Shown here piece by piece: positions 16,858 to 27,122 of a stretch of 64,000 nucleotides of DNA. The stretch is from Advenella faeciporci (GTDB lineage: Bacteria; Pseudomonadota; Gammaproteobacteria; Burkholderiales; Burkholderiaceae_B): positions 32,098 through 96,097 of the forward strand of contig NZ_BMYS01000010.1 in assembly GCF_014652395.1 (NCBI RefSeq), read 5' to 3'. The translations under genes were made by a program, and so were the position numbers. Positions within the stretch are counted from its first letter, which is position 1; every line of letters starts with the position of its first letter. A model generated the notes under the pieces. That model did not search any database. It had not been told where the DNA came from and saw nothing but the letters and a program-made list of their open reading frames with translations.

Positions 16858-17625
16858 TCAGCCCAGCTTGATTCCCTCGTGCACGGCAGCAATGCCGGCA
16901 GTCAGGTTGAAATACTGCACACGCTCAAAACCCACCCCACGCATCATGCCGGCCAGTGTTTCCTGATCGGGGTGCATGCGAATGGATTCAGCCAGATAAC
17001 GATAGCTGTCTTCATCACTGGCAATTTTCTTGCCCAACCAGGGCAATATATTGAACGAATACCAGTCATAGGCGGGCTCGAGAGGTTTGTAAACCCTGGA
17101 AAACTCAAGTACCAGCAGTTTACCGCCTGGCTTGAGCACCCTGAACATTTCAGCCAGCGCCTGGTCTTTATGCGTCATATTGCGCAGGCCAAATGCGACG
17201 GTCACGCAATCAAAATAATTATCGGGAAATGGCAAATATTCAGCATCGCAAACCGCAGTAGGCAAAACCACGCCTTTGTCGATAAGACGGTCTCGGCCCA
17301 CACTTAACATGGAGCTGTTGATATCGGTATGCCAGACTTCTCCGGTTTCACCCACTTTTTTACCAAACGCCAAGGCAAGGTCTCCGGTGCCACCGGCAAT
17401 ATCAAGCACTTTCATGCCACAGCGTACATTGGCCCGACCAATGGTGAATACTTTCCAGACACGATGCAATCCTGCCGACATAAGATCATTCATGACATCA
17501 TAACGGGAAGCCACCGAATGAAAGACTTCTGCCACCTTGCCGGCCTTTTCAGATTCACTGACGGTTTTAAAGCCGAAATGGGTGGTTGAATTTTCGCTGC
17601 TTTCTTGGTTCGTATCAGGTTTCAT
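16858..17625 (-). CDS. ubiE: Ubiquinone/menaquinone C-methyltransferase UbiE
   Basis: SAM-dependent methyltransferase that C-methylates the benzoquinol (ubiquinone) or demethylmenaquinol ring. 255 residues. Family signatures are [17 protein letters not shown], motif [17 protein letters not shown] and [20 protein letters not shown] followed by PGG. It is transcribed away from phoB and followed by the Tim44-like gene. Confidence 0.95.
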   Translation of the reverse strand: MKPDTNQESSENSTTHFGFKTVSESEKAGKVAEVFHSVASRYDVMNDLMSAGLHRVWKVFTIGRANVRCGMKVLDIAGGTGDLALAFGKKVGETGEVWHTDINSSMLSVGRDRLIDKGVVLPTAVCDAEYLPFPDNYFDCVTVAFGLRNMTHKDQALAEMFRVLKPGGKLLVLEFSRVYKPLEPAYDWYSFNILPWLGKKIASDEDSYRYLAESIRMHPDQETLAGMMRGVGFERVQYFNLTAGIAAVHEGIKLG

Positions 17626-17650
17626 ACAATAATCTTATTTAAACGGAGAG

Positions 17651-17672
17651 TTGTCACAAACATGACATAATT
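17651..17672 (+). promoter_or_regulatory. Pho-box-like direct repeat upstream of phoB
   Basis: Two adjacent 11-base units, TTGTCACAAAC (17651-17661) and ATGACATAATT (17662-17672), match the consensus CTGTCATAWAW plus CTGTCAYMAAW at about 16 of 22 positions. TATCAT or CATAAG downstream could be the -10. phoB starts 72 bases beyond, which fits autoregulation by PhoB. It also lies in the ubiE promoter gap. Confidence 0.45.
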
Positions 17673-17743
17673 AGGCAATACCATAAGTATCATACATAAA
17701 TATTGCATTTTAACATTGGTACTACCTTAAATTTTACTTCATT

Positions 17744-18439
17744 ATGGCAAGCACGATCCTCGTAGTAGAAGATGAACCCGCAATTCAGGAACTCATTTCC
17801 GTCAATTTATCCTTTGCGGGTCATAAAGTTTTACGCGCACTTGACGCTGAACAGGCAAAAATCCTGATTAACGCCGAGCTCCCGGACCTGATCCTGCTGG
17901 ATTGGATGCTTCCCGGCGCATCGGGCCTAAGCATGGCAAGAAGCCTGCGGGCCGATGAGCGGACCAAAGACATTCCCATTATCATGCTAACCGCCAAAAG
18001 TGCCGAGGAAGATAAAGTTGAAGGTCTTGAGAGCGGTGCCGATGACTATATTACCAAACCCTTCTCGCCAAAAGAGCTGATGGCGCGCATCAAGGCGGTT
18101 TTACGTCGACGGGCACCACAACTCACCGATGACGAAATTGAAATCGCCGGCCTGAAATTGGATCCGGTTTCTCACCGTATTACCGGAAATGGCAGCAATC
18201 TGCCTCTGGGCCCCACCGAATTCCGTCTTTTGCATTTTTTCATGACACATCCAGAACGTGTCTTTACCCGCAGCCAATTGCTTGACCAGGTTTGGGGCGA
18301 TCATGTGTTTCTTGAAGAAAGAACGGTTGATGTCCATATCCGCCGTTTGCGCAAGGCGCTTGAACCATCCGAGCATCACGGCCTGATTGAGACCGTGCGT
18401 GGCAGCGGCTACCGGTTTACGACCCGCCTTCCACAATAA
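17744..18439 (+). CDS. phoB: Phosphate regulon response regulator PhoB
   Basis: OmpR/PhoB-type response regulator, 231 residues. Receiver domain residues 1-120 with acidic cluster Glu9/Asp10, phosphoacceptor Asp53 (LILLDWMLPG), Thr83 and Lys105. C-terminal winged-helix DNA-binding domain with RTVDVHIRRLRKALEP and the ending VRGSGYRF. It activates phosphate-starvation genes; candidate Pho boxes lie upstream of itself and of phnC. phoR follows after 102 bases. Confidence 0.95.
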   Translation: MASTILVVEDEPAIQELISVNLSFAGHKVLRALDAEQAKILINAELPDLILLDWMLPGASGLSMARSLRADERTKDIPIIMLTAKSAEEDKVEGLESGADDYITKPFSPKELMARIKAVLRRRAPQLTDDEIEIAGLKLDPVSHRITGNGSNLPLGPTEFRLLHFFMTHPERVFTRSQLLDQVWGDHVFLEERTVDVHIRRLRKALEPSEHHGLIETVRGSGYRFTTRLPQ

Positions 18440-18541
18440 ATAACCGCATAATGCGATAAAATCCTTTTGGCAGTCCAAAGGGCCTGTTCTTTACCCTTCA
18501 TTTACGTTATTTTGGGCACACAGGCCCGGTGGTTGATTATC

Positions 18542-19879
18542 ATGAGATGGATAAAACCCTTGCTATGGCTTTGTTTCACAGTATTGTTGTGCATTGGCAT
18601 TCAATATCTGGCACAGGGTTATTGGGGTATTGTTGCCCTTGGACTCATCTTTGCGGTTTACTATTTCCTCGAAGACAGGCATTTTCAACTTACCGTTAAA
18701 TGGGCTCGGGATGTTGAAAGCCCGCCATCTCCCGATCTTGGCAAGTATGACGACATTGTCAGCCCGATTTACAAGCTGCTGCGTTTTCGTGGCAATGAGC
18801 TGAAAGCACTTAAACACCTGTCCCACAGTGTTTTATCCGCTGCCCAGGCCTTGCCAGCCGCTGCCATCACGCTTGACCGCAGTTTCCATATCGAATGGTG
18901 TAACGGTCTGGCAGAAAAGATGCTGGGCCTGAGTTACGAACAGGACAAAGGCTATAACATTTTCAACCTGGTCCGTTTACCCGAATTTTTTGAATATGCG
19001 CAAAACGGTGACTGGAGCCATTCTTTTGTCACCCACATGGAATCTGACGGCCAGTTCCGTTGTCTTAAATTTGACCTGAACCAATATTCGGAAGAAGGCA
19101 TCCTGATGCTCTGCCAGGATATCACACAGCTCGAAAAGCTACGCACCACGCAACAAGACTTCGTGGCCAATGTCTCGCACGAAATCCGCACTCCACTGAC
19201 CGTTCTGATCGGTTTTCTGGAAACCTTGCAAGATTTGCCTCCGGAAGCGGTTTCTCCCGAGCAGCGCAAGCAATATGAAACGCTCATGCATGAGCAGGCC
19301 CAACGCATGCTGGCGATTGTTGCCGATTTGCTCACCCTGTCCACCCTGGAATCCACACAGGCAAGTGGCGGGCAAAAGCTGGTGCTTGCCCAACTTATTG
19401 AATCTGCCGGCCAACTGGCCCATTCGTTATCAAAAGGCAAGCATAAATTCATTTTTGAGATAGACGAGAAACTGGCTATTCATGGCCAGCAAACTGAAAT
19501 ATCTTCGGCCATCAGCAACCTGATGACCAATGCCGTTCGCTATACACCCACCGATGGAACCATTACTGTCAGCTGGTACAAAGACAACAAGGGCAATGCC
19601 GTTTTCAGTGTCAACGATACCGGACTGGGCATTGCCAAACAGGATATCCCACGCATCACCGAGCGTTTCTACAGGGTCGACAAAAGCCGTTCACGGGCAT
19701 CGGGCGGCACCGGTCTGGGCTTGGCTATTACAAAACACATCGTAATACGGCATAATGCCAAATTGGTCATAGACAGCGAAATCAACAAGGGAAGTACGTT
19801 CAGCATCATTTTCCCTCCCGATAGCATTATTAATGAGCCCAACATCCGTTCCTCAAAAAAACTGGCGGTTCACGCCTGA
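18542..19879 (+). CDS. phoR: Phosphate regulon sensor histidine kinase PhoR
   Basis: Inner-membrane histidine kinase, 445 residues from the ATG at 18542. Two N-terminal hydrophobic segments (LLWLCFTVLLCIGIQYLA and GIVALGLIFAVYYFL) leave almost no periplasmic domain, as in PhoR, which senses through PhoU/Pst. A PAS domain follows (about 100-200). The H-box is VANVSHEIRTPLT with His213, the N box SNLMTNAVRYTP, and the G boxes VNDTGLGI and GGTGLGLAI. The 3' end overlaps pxpB by 47 bases, so the pyroglutamate genes may be co-transcribed with phoBR. Confidence 0.94.
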   Translation: MRWIKPLLWLCFTVLLCIGIQYLAQGYWGIVALGLIFAVYYFLEDRHFQLTVKWARDVESPPSPDLGKYDDIVSPIYKLLRFRGNELKALKHLSHSVLSAAQALPAAAITLDRSFHIEWCNGLAEKMLGLSYEQDKGYNIFNLVRLPEFFEYAQNGDWSHSFVTHMESDGQFRCLKFDLNQYSEEGILMLCQDITQLEKLRTTQQDFVANVSHEIRTPLTVLIGFLETLQDLPPEAVSPEQRKQYETLMHEQAQRMLAIVADLLTLSTLESTQASGGQKLVLAQLIESAGQLAHSLSKGKHKFIFEIDEKLAIHGQQTEISSAISNLMTNAVRYTPTDGTITVSWYKDNKGNAVFSVNDTGLGIAKQDIPRITERFYRVDKSRSRASGGTGLGLAITKHIVIRHNAKLVIDSEINKGSTFSIIFPPDSIINEPNIRSSKKLAVHA

Positions 19880-20573
19880 AGGTGATGCCTGCATTATTAT
19901 CCGCTTCAGTCATGAAGGCCTTGACACCCAGGTAAGCCAGCTTTGCCTGCAAGCGGCCCAAAGCATTGGCAACGCCGGCCTGCCCGGCATTAACGACATT
20001 GTTCCCGCCTTCAACTGCGTGGGGGTACATTACCGGGCTTCCTGCTGGGGTAAGGCACCTTTTCAAAACCTTTGCCAAACCCTTGATTTACTGCTGGCCC
20101 AACCACACTTCCCGCCCAATGCCGCACCGGAACAAACCGTTGACATCCCGGTTTGTTATGATCCTGAATTTGGCATTGATCTTGAGCCGCTGGCCAGAAC
20201 ACTCGAATGCAGCACTGAACAGCTCATTGCCATGCATACATCACGGGCCGTGCGGGTTTTCATGCTGGGTTTTGCGCCAGGAATGCCCTATATGGGCTTA
20301 CTGGATAGAAAAATGGATGTACCCCGCCTTGCCACCCCACGCCTGGCGATCCCAGCCGGTTCAGTGGCCATCGCCAACCGGCAAACCATCATTTATCCCC
20401 AGACGTCTCCGGGTGGCTGGCACATTATTGGCAGAACACCCATTGCGCTTTTCAATCCGGAAAGCGCCCCCCATACATTGCTGGCACCGGGCGATACGGT
20501 CCGTTTCAAGGCCATCAGCAAGGAAATGTTTACTCATTTAAAGAACAGTCGCCATGAGCATCCAGGTTATTAG
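19833..20573 (+). CDS. pxpB: 5-oxoprolinase subunit PxpB (KipI-like)
   Basis: Subunit of the PxpABC ATP-dependent 5-oxoprolinase that converts 5-oxoproline (pyroglutamate) to glutamate. 246 residues with the family core VFMLGFAPGMPYMGLLD, RLATPRLAIPAGSVAIAN and TSPGGWHIIGRTP. It starts inside the end of phoR (47-base overlap) and overlaps pxpC by 20 bases, which points to one operon. The Bacillus homologue KipI inhibits a sporulation kinase; that role does not apply here. Confidence 0.93.
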   Translation: MSPTSVPQKNWRFTPEGDACIIIRFSHEGLDTQVSQLCLQAAQSIGNAGLPGINDIVPAFNCVGVHYRASCWGKAPFQNLCQTLDLLLAQPHFPPNAAPEQTVDIPVCYDPEFGIDLEPLARTLECSTEQLIAMHTSRAVRVFMLGFAPGMPYMGLLDRKMDVPRLATPRLAIPAGSVAIANRQTIIYPQTSPGGWHIIGRTPIALFNPESAPHTLLAPGDTVRFKAISKEMFTHLKNSRHEHPGY

Positions 20574-21558
20574 TCCAGGCCTGCTGTCCACCTTTCAGGA
20601 TGAAGGCAGGCACCGGTTTCAATCACTTGGGGTGCCGGTTGGCGGTGCCATGAACCCAAGCAACCTGCGGCTGGCCAATTTACTGGTGGGTAACCCGCCT
20701 TCAGAACCCGTGCTGGAAATTACCCTGACCGGTCCTGGATTATTGTTTGAAGAAGATACCTGCATCGCTTTAAGCGGCGCCCCCATTCATGCCTTTGCCG
20801 ACGACGTACCCATACCGGCAAATCGGCCCTTTCTGATACAAGCCGGACAAACCCTGCATTTCAGGCAGGGCCAATTCCCGCCAATGACCCGATGCTGCCT
20901 GGCCGTGCATGGCGGATTTGAACTGCCCGCTGTAATGGGCAGTTGCAGCACCGACCTCAAAAACCGGCTGGGCGGCCAACACGGGCGGGCGCTGCAAAAG
21001 CAAGACCACATTCCAGTCAGAAAACCCCTTGACTCACGCCACCGGCAAATTCTGCAGGATTTTTTCAACCAGCTTGAAATTTATCTTCCCGCCAATCTGG
21101 GATTGCAGAAAAAAAACAGCATCAGGGTAATCAAAGGCCATCACTGGAATCACTTTACCCAGGAGTCCCATGAACGGTTTCTTGGCACACCATTCAGGAT
21201 CACCCCCCAATCCGAGCGCATGGGATACCGTCTGCAAGGATCTGCCCTCGCCTTGCACTCGCCGTCGCAAATCCTGTCTGAGCCCACGGCGTTCGGCACC
21301 ATTCAGGTACCCCCTGACGGCAATCCCATTATCCTGATGGCTGACCGGCAAACCACCGGCGGTTATCCCAAAATTGCCAATGTTATTTCAGCCGATCTGC
21401 CAGTGCTGGCACAATTGCTGCCCGGCGAGCACATATCATTTTCCCTGACGGAACTGGAGAAAGCGCAAGCATTAATGCTTGATCGGGAAGAAAAATTCAT
21501 GACTTTGCAAAACCGGCTGGCAATGATTGCACTGAGACTGTCAGAATATTACCTTTAA
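20554..21558 (+). CDS. pxpC: 5-oxoprolinase subunit PxpC (KipA-like)
   Basis: Carboxyltransferase-like subunit of 5-oxoprolinase, 334 residues. Motifs include PGLLSTFQDEGRHRFQSLGV near the N-terminus, GGAMNPSNLRLANLLVGN, and the C-terminal LMADRQTTGGYPKIANVISA with the biotin-dependent-carboxylase-like fold (KipA/AHS2 domain). It overlaps pxpB by 20 bases. pxpA begins 82 bases downstream. Confidence 0.93.
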   Translation: MSIQVISPGLLSTFQDEGRHRFQSLGVPVGGAMNPSNLRLANLLVGNPPSEPVLEITLTGPGLLFEEDTCIALSGAPIHAFADDVPIPANRPFLIQAGQTLHFRQGQFPPMTRCCLAVHGGFELPAVMGSCSTDLKNRLGGQHGRALQKQDHIPVRKPLDSRHRQILQDFFNQLEIYLPANLGLQKKNSIRVIKGHHWNHFTQESHERFLGTPFRITPQSERMGYRLQGSALALHSPSQILSEPTAFGTIQVPPDGNPIILMADRQTTGGYPKIANVISADLPVLAQLLPGEHISFSLTELEKAQALMLDREEKFMTLQNRLAMIALRLSEYYL

Positions 21559-21640
21559 CCATCCATCTGCGCCTGATGCACGTTTATAGATGGAGAATTT
21601 CACACTATTAGCCAAACCCCCAAATGAAGGAGCCATAACG

Positions 21641-22384
21641 GTGAAAAAACTGGATTTCAATTGTGATATGGGTGAAAGTTATGGCGCCTGGACGATGGGC
21701 AACGATGAAGCCGTCATGCCCTATGTCACTTCCGTCAATATTGCCTGCGGATTTCATGGCGGCGATGCACACATCATGCGCAAGACGGTAGCCAATGCCA
21801 TCAAGCACCATGTGCATATTGGGGCACACCCCGGCCTGGACGACCTGCCCGGCTTCGGGCGCCGGCCTTTGCCCGTTTCTGCCGACCAGGCCTATGACCT
21901 GGTAGTGGTGCAGGTTGGGGCGCTGGCGGCGGTGGCCAAAACCCAGGGCGTCTGCCTGCATCACGTCAAGACCCATGGCGCCCTTTACAACATGGCCGCC
22001 AATAACGACGCCCTTTCACATGCGATTGCACAAGCCGTGCTGGATGTGGATGATTCGTTGGTGTTATATGCCCTGGCCAACAGCCGGCAGGCGCACATTG
22101 CCCAGGAAATGGGCCTGCAGGTTGCGCACGAGGTATTTGCCGACCGCAGCTACCAGGATGACGGCACACTTACCCCCCGTGGCACGCCCGGCGCCATTAT
22201 TAGCGACCCCCGGCAAGCCATAGGGCAGCTTGTCACCATGCTGGAACAAGGCCATGTTATTGCGCTTTCGGGGAAACAGGTGCCCATACAGGCAGATACC
22301 TTGTGCATTCACGGTGACCAGCCCGGTGCTGCAGCTTTTGCACTGGAAATTCACGAGACATTAAAAAGGCAAGGGTTGCTTTAA
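21641..22384 (+). CDS. pxpA: 5-oxoprolinase subunit PxpA (LamB/YcsF family)
   Basis: Third 5-oxoprolinase subunit, 247 residues. The start is GTG at 21641: AAGGAG lies 9 bases upstream, and the product then begins MKKLDFNCDMGESYGAW, the conserved family N-terminus. Further signatures are SVNIACGFHGGDAHIM, GAHPGLDDLPGFGRR and VKTHGALYNM. Metal- and substrate-binding Asp/His residues of the LamB/YcsF fold lie in these motifs. The last codons overlap a hairpin that also terminates the convergent gene. Confidence 0.93.
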   Translation: MKKLDFNCDMGESYGAWTMGNDEAVMPYVTSVNIACGFHGGDAHIMRKTVANAIKHHVHIGAHPGLDDLPGFGRRPLPVSADQAYDLVVVQVGALAAVAKTQGVCLHHVKTHGALYNMAANNDALSHAIAQAVLDVDDSLVLYALANSRQAHIAQEMGLQVAHEVFADRSYQDDGTLTPRGTPGAIISDPRQAIGQLVTMLEQGHVIALSGKQVPIQADTLCIHGDQPGAAAFALEIHETLKRQGLL

Positions 22385-22394
22385 AACCCTTGCC
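22368..22394. terminator. terminator between pxpA and the DUF3683 gene
   Basis: GGCAAGGGTT and AACCCTTGCC form a perfect 10-bp stem with a 7-base loop spanning the pxpA stop codon. On the minus strand it is followed by TTTTT, so it best ends the convergent flavoprotein gene. Confidence 0.72.
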
Positions 22395-22423
22395 TGAGAT
22401 CATGCCTGAAGATTTACCCGCGC

Positions 22424-25400
22424 TTACACCAGTACGCGCTCAATGCCACCTGTATTGGCGTTTTTCACATAATCGGCCATCCAGTTTTCACCCAGCATGT
22501 GACGGGCCATTTCCACCACGATATAATCGGCATCAATAGCAATATCGCCCTGATAACGCGTCAGGCCCTGCAGGCAGGAAGGACATGAGGTTAACAGTTT
22601 GACCTCTCCGGCAAAGCCGTCGGCACGCATGGCAGCCGAATTCTTGCGCAATTCCTCTTCCTTGCGATAACGGATCTGGGTGGAAATATCAGGACGGCTG
22701 ACCGCCAGCGTACCAGACTCGCCGCAGCAGCGATCAGCCTTGATGGTAGTGTCCCCAACCAGGGACTTCACCGTTTTCATGGGGTCTTGCTGTTTAAGTG
22801 GGGTATGGCAAGGATCATGATACATGTACCGCTTGCCAGTGGCGCCGTCCAGTTTCAGGCCTTTTTCAAGCAGGTATTCATGGATATCAATCAGACGGCA
22901 GCCAGGGAATATCTTATCAAACTCATAACCTTCAAGCTGGTCATAACAGGTGCCACAGCTGACGACAACGGTTTTGATATCCAGATAGTTCAGGGTGGTG
23001 GCCATCCGGTGGAACAGCACCCGGTTATCGGTAATGATCTGCTCGGCCTTGTCCAGCTGGCCGTTTCCGCGTTGTGGATAGCCGCAACACAGATAACCCG
23101 GTGGCAGTACGGTTTGCACCCCGGCATGCCACAGCATGGCCTGGGTTGCCAGCCCAACCTGCGAAAACAGGCGTTCTGAGCCACAGCCCGGGAAGTAAAA
23201 CACCGCTTCGGTATCGGCACTCGTTTTATGGGGATCACGGATAATTGGTACAAAATTCTTGTCTTCGATATCCAGCAACTTACGGGCGCTTTGCTTGGGC
23301 AGGCCACCCGGCATTTTCTTGTTCACGAAGTGAATGATCTCTTCTCGCAAAGAAGCGCGTCCAACGGTCGCCGGGGGATGGGCGGTTTGTTTTTTGGCAA
23401 CCGAATTCAGGACCTCATTACCCAGGCGCTGGGCCTTGTAACCAATATCCATGACCTTGCGGGTCACATTAATGGTGGTGGGATCAGTCGCATTCAGGAA
23501 AAACATGGCGGCCGTTTTACCGGGACGCACCGATTGCTTGCCCATGCGATTAAGGACCGCACGCATATTCATGCTGACATCGCCAAAGTCAATATCCACC
23601 GGACAGGGGTTATAACACTTGTGGCATAAGGTGCAGTGCTCGGCCACGTCTTCAAACTCGGACCAATGCTTTAAACTAATACCACGACGGGTCTGTTCTT
23701 CGTACAGGAAAGCCTCGACCAGCAATGAAGTAGCCAGAATCTTGTTACGGGGCGAGTACAGCAGGTTGGCCCGTGGCACATGGGTGGCACAGACCGGCTT
23801 GCATTTGCCACAACGCAGGCAATCCTTGATAGAGCTTGAGATGGCGCCAATATCACTTTGCTTCATGATAAGGGACTCATGGCCCAACAGGTTGAAACTG
23901 GGCGTCCAGGCATTGCGCAGGTCGGAACCCGCAAACAGCTTGCCCGCATTGAATCGACCTTCAGGGTCAATTTCCTGCTTGTATTGGCGAAACGGAGCCA
24001 GTTCGGCTTCAGTCAGGAATTCCAGTTTGGTAAGGCCAATACCATGCTCGCCGGAAATCACACCATTCAGGTCGCGGGCAATTTGCATGATACGCACAAC
24101 GGTTTCATTGGCCTCACGCAGCATTTCGTAGTTGTCCGAGTTAACCGGAATATTGGTATGCACGTTACCGTCGCCGGCATGCATATGCAACGCAACAAAC
24201 ACCCGTCCTTTCAGGACGCGATCATGAATCGCCTGCATTTCGGTAAGAACCGCGGCCCTGTCGGCACCTGAAAAAATCACTTCCATTTTGGCCAGGATCT
24301 CTTTTTTCCAGGAAATGCGGATTGTGCGATCCTGCAATACCTCAAAGATACGGCAGTCAGGTTGGTCCTGCAAACGCTGCTTCAGGACCCCCATGAGCTC
24401 ATCCAGGCCCAGCTGGGACAATTTATCAAGGCTGCCAGCCAGTGAATCATCCATATTGTTCAGCAACCAGGACCAGCGCGAAGCAGTCAGGCCCAGCACC
24501 TCACGGGCCTCTTCAATGCGACTGCCAATCACTTCTTCCCGGGTCAGTTCTTCATCAAGAAAATCTTCCGACTTGTGTACCGGCAATTCGGTTTCAAGAA
24601 AAGCCTCAAGCGCTTCGACCAGCTTGAGTTTGTTACGGGTGGATAACTCTATATTGATGCGTTCAATTTCTTCGGTGTATTCACCCATGCGATCAAGGGG
24701 AATCACAACGTCTTCATTAATTTTAAACGCATTGGTATGACGTGCGATCGCGGCGGTCCGGGCACGGTCGGCCCAGAATTTCTTGCGCGCTTCGGCGCTG
24801 ACGGCAACAAAGCCCTCGCCGCTGCGACCATTGGCCAGGCGCACCACCTGGCTGGTAGCGGCAGCCACCGCATTTTCATCATCACCGACAATATCGCCAA
24901 TCAGCACCATTTTCGGGAAAGCCTCGCGCTTGCTTTTGGTGGCATAGCCAACCGCCCGCAGATAACGCTCGTCCAGGTGTTCAAGGCCGGCAAGAATGGC
25001 GCCTGTTTTACGGCCTTCGGTATCCAGGTAATCCTTGATTTCAACAATGGAAGGCACGGCATCTCGGGCCTGTCCAAAAAATTCCAGACAAACCGTACGG
25101 GTATGCTTGGGCATGCGGTGCAACACCCAGCGTGCCGAGGTGATCAGGCCATCACAGCCCTCTTTCTGGACACCGGGCAAACCAGCCAGGAACTTGTCGG
25201 TAACGTCTTTGCCCAGACCCACCTTACGGAACACGCTACCCTCGATATCGATAATTTTTGTGCGCAGTTCTTTTTTGCCCGGTTCGTAACGGCCATCAAA
25301 CCATTTCACTTCAAAACGTACTTGCCCGGCATCATGGATTTTACCCATATTGTGTTCAAGACGGGTCACTTCAAGCCAGTTGCCATCGGGGTCAACCATG

Positions 25401-26362
25401 CGCCACCAGGCCAGGTTGTCAAGAGCCGTTCCCCACAGGACCGCTTTCTTGCCCCCGGCATTCACGGCCACGTTACCGCCAATACAGGAAGCCTCTGCCG
25501 AGGTTGGGTCTACCGCAAATACAAACCCGGCCGCTTCAGCCGCCTCGGCCACCCGTTTGGTGACTACCCCGGCGCCAGACAGGATCGTGGCAACCGGCTC
25601 TTGCAACCCCGGCAGAACCAGGGACTCTACCGCCGACAGCGCGTCGAGCTTTTCGGTATTGATGACGGCAGAGCGCCATGACAGGGGAATGGCGCCACCG
25701 GTGTAACCCGTACCACCCCCACGAGGAATGATGGTTAGCTTAAGCTCGAAACAGGCACGCACCAGGGCGGCCATTTCGAGCTCGGAATCGGGTGTCAGGA
25801 CGACGAACGGGTATTCTACGCGCCAGTCGGTGGCATCGGTAACATGGGAAACCCGTGACAGGCCGTCAAACTTGATATTGTCCTTATGGGTGATACGCCC
25901 CATTTCCTGCATGATTTCCGCACGCAGGGTTTCGGTATATTCAAACTCGGCTTCAAATTCGATCACCGCTTTGTGGGCCCGCCTGAGCAGTTCCTGTACC
26001 TTGCTGTCACTTTCCTTGTTTGAAGGCTCCCGGCGACGGTTGATTTCGTTCAGCCGGTGATTAAGCGCCTCTATCAGCAAGCCGCGCCGTTTCGGGTTGG
26101 ATAACAGGTCATCCTGAAGATAAGGATTACGCCTGACGACCCAGATATCACCCAGAACTTCGTACAGCATGCGTGCGGAACGACCCGTTTTGCGAACGCC
26201 CCTGAGGTCGGACAACAGATCCCAGGCATCGCTGCCCAACAAACGGGCAACGACTTCCTTGTCTGAAAAGGACGTGTAATTATAAGGTATCTCACGCAAA
26301 CGCCGGACAGGGCCGGTTTGCTCTGCTTCTGACAAAATCTGGGTATCAATAGGTGCGTTCAT
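22424..26362 (-). CDS. DUF3683 / FAD-linked oxidase / Fe-S / CCG-domain oxidoreductase (YdiJ-like)
   Basis: Giant 1312-residue flavo-iron-sulfur protein. Order: DUF3683 (about 1-170); PCMH-type FAD domain with [11 protein letters not shown] (about 213-223); FAD-oxidase C domain with [15 protein letters not shown] and [10 protein letters not shown]; two Cys clusters, [11 protein letters not shown] (about 845) and [14 protein letters not shown] (about 905); then two CCG domains ([11 protein letters not shown] and [12 protein letters not shown]). The architecture matches D-2-hydroxyacid dehydrogenases of the D-lactate/D-2-hydroxyglutarate group (E. coli YdiJ is shorter and lacks DUF3683). Electrons would pass FAD to Fe-S to quinone. 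The substrate cannot be fixed from sequence. Monocistronic. Confidence 0.88.
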   Translation of the reverse strand: MNAPIDTQILSEAEQTGPVRRLREIPYNYTSFSDKEVVARLLGSDAWDLLSDLRGVRKTGRSARMLYEVLGDIWVVRRNPYLQDDLLSNPKRRGLLIEALNHRLNEINRRREPSNKESDSKVQELLRRAHKAVIEFEAEFEYTETLRAEIMQEMGRITHKDNIKFDGLSRVSHVTDATDWRVEYPFVVLTPDSELEMAALVRACFELKLTIIPRGGGTGYTGGAIPLSWRSAVINTEKLDALSAVESLVLPGLQEPVATILSGAGVVTKRVAEAAEAAGFVFAVDPTSAEASCIGGNVAVNAGGKKAVLWGTALDNLAWWRMVDPDGNWLEVTRLEHNMGKIHDAGQVRFEVKWFDGRYEPGKKELRTKIIDIEGSVFRKVGLGKDVTDKFLAGLPGVQKEGCDGLITSARWVLHRMPKHTRTVCLEFFGQARDAVPSIVEIKDYLDTEGRKTGAILAGLEHLDERYLRAVGYATKSKREAFPKMVLIGDIVGDDENAVAAATSQVVRLANGRSGEGFVAVSAEARKKFWADRARTAAIARHTNAFKINEDVVIPLDRMGEYTEEIERINIELSTRNKLKLVEALEAFLETELPVHKSEDFLDEELTREEVIGSRIEEAREVLGLTASRWSWLLNNMDDSLAGSLDKLSQLGLDELMGVLKQRLQDQPDCRIFEVLQDRTIRISWKKEILAKMEVIFSGADRAAVLTEMQAIHDRVLKGRVFVALHMHAGDGNVHTNIPVNSDNYEMLREANETVVRIMQIARDLNGVISGEHGIGLTKLEFLTEAELAPFRQYKQEIDPEGRFNAGKLFAGSDLRNAWTPSFNLLGHESLIMKQSDIGAISSSIKDCLRCGKCKPVCATHVPRANLLYSPRNKILATSLLVEAFLYEEQTRRGISLKHWSEFEDVAEHCTLCHKCYNPCPVDIDFGDVSMNMRAVLNRMGKQSVRPGKTAAMFFLNATDPTTINVTRKVMDIGYKAQRLGNEVLNSVAKKQTAHPPATVGRASLREEIIHFVNKKMPGGLPKQSARKLLDIEDKNFVPIIRDPHKTSADTEAVFYFPGCGSERLFSQVGLATQAMLWHAGVQTVLPPGYLCCGYPQRGNGQLDKAEQIITDNRVLFHRMATTLNYLDIKTVVVSCGTCYDQLEGYEFDKIFPGCRLIDIHEYLLEKGLKLDGATGKRYMYHDPCHTPLKQQDPMKTVKSLVGDTTIKADRCCGESGTLAVSRPDISTQIRYRKEEELRKNSAAMRADGFAGEVKLLTSCPSCLQGLTRYQGDIAIDADYIVVEMARHMLGENWMADYVKNANTGGIERVLV

Positions 26363-26457
26363 ACTAATAAATGGCTGGATGAATTTGAAATTTATATGAG
26401 GATAACCATCATTTTACGCGGAGAACCCGAAATTTATTACGCTAAACCGGCTTTATC

Positions 26458-27009
26458 CTAAAACAGACGCAATAAAACCGCAGTCATGACTACATATCGG
26501 ACAAATTTGCCAATAGCCATATAAAAAATACACGGCAACAGACGCAGTTTCATCCAGCCGGCGACACTGCATAAAGGGTCCCCCACAATAGGCAGCCAGG
26601 AAAAAAGCAAAGCCCAGGGCCCCATTTTCCTTAAATACACCGCCAGTTTCCTGAAATGGGTTCCCCCCAGTTTTTGTTGCTTGCGACGCCTTTCCTGCAC
26701 GCCCGCCGTTGCATTCTGCCCATCGGCAGCCTGATGCGTTTTTTTCCAGTGATCCACCCCTTTTTTGGCCCAATATCCCATGTAATAGGACACCACACCA
26801 CCTATCGTATTGCCTGCCGTTGCCACTAAAACGGCTGCCCAGAACATATCTGGCGACAACTTGAGGTAAGCGAAAACCGCCGGCTCGGAGCCCAGCGGCA
26901 ACAAGGTCGCCGACACCAGGGCTATCAAAAAAATAGCCGGCAAACCTACTGCTGGCAAAGCCAATGTAAGCAGCAGCCATTGCACGGCCCCCATCATTTC
27001 ATTTTCCAT
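26458..27009 (-). CDS. VTT/DedA-like inner-membrane protein (YqaA family)
   Basis: 183 residues from the ATG at 27009 (MENEMMGAVQWLLLTLALPA). Hydrophobic segments: LPAIFLIALVSATLLPLGSE, MFWAAVLVATAGNTIGGVVS, WALLFSWLPIVGDPLCSVAG and FYMAIGKFVRYVVMTAVLL. The motifs TLLPLGSE, GNTIGG and WLPIVGDPLCSVAGW are typical of the YqaA branch of the VTT (SNARE-associated) superfamily. DedA relatives are linked to lipid-carrier translocation; the specific role here is unknown. Divergent from ilvA. Confidence 0.83.
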   Translation of the reverse strand: MENEMMGAVQWLLLTLALPAVGLPAIFLIALVSATLLPLGSEPAVFAYLKLSPDMFWAAVLVATAGNTIGGVVSYYMGYWAKKGVDHWKKTHQAADGQNATAGVQERRRKQQKLGGTHFRKLAVYLRKMGPWALLFSWLPIVGDPLCSVAGWMKLRLLPCIFYMAIGKFVRYVVMTAVLLRLF

Positions 27010-27122
27010 ACTACCTGTAACCCGCGTAAATTTTTTATGCTCCAGCCCGGATGCAAATCGGGGCAAATCAGAATGTGCTATGTTAATCTGTAATATATTG
27101 TTTGAATCCTATCTCCCCCAAC

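Noticed and set aside
24737..25681. A 314-codon open frame on the plus strand inside the DUF3683 gene
   Set aside because: It is antisense to a gene with clear domains along its full length, and its translation shows no recognisable motif.
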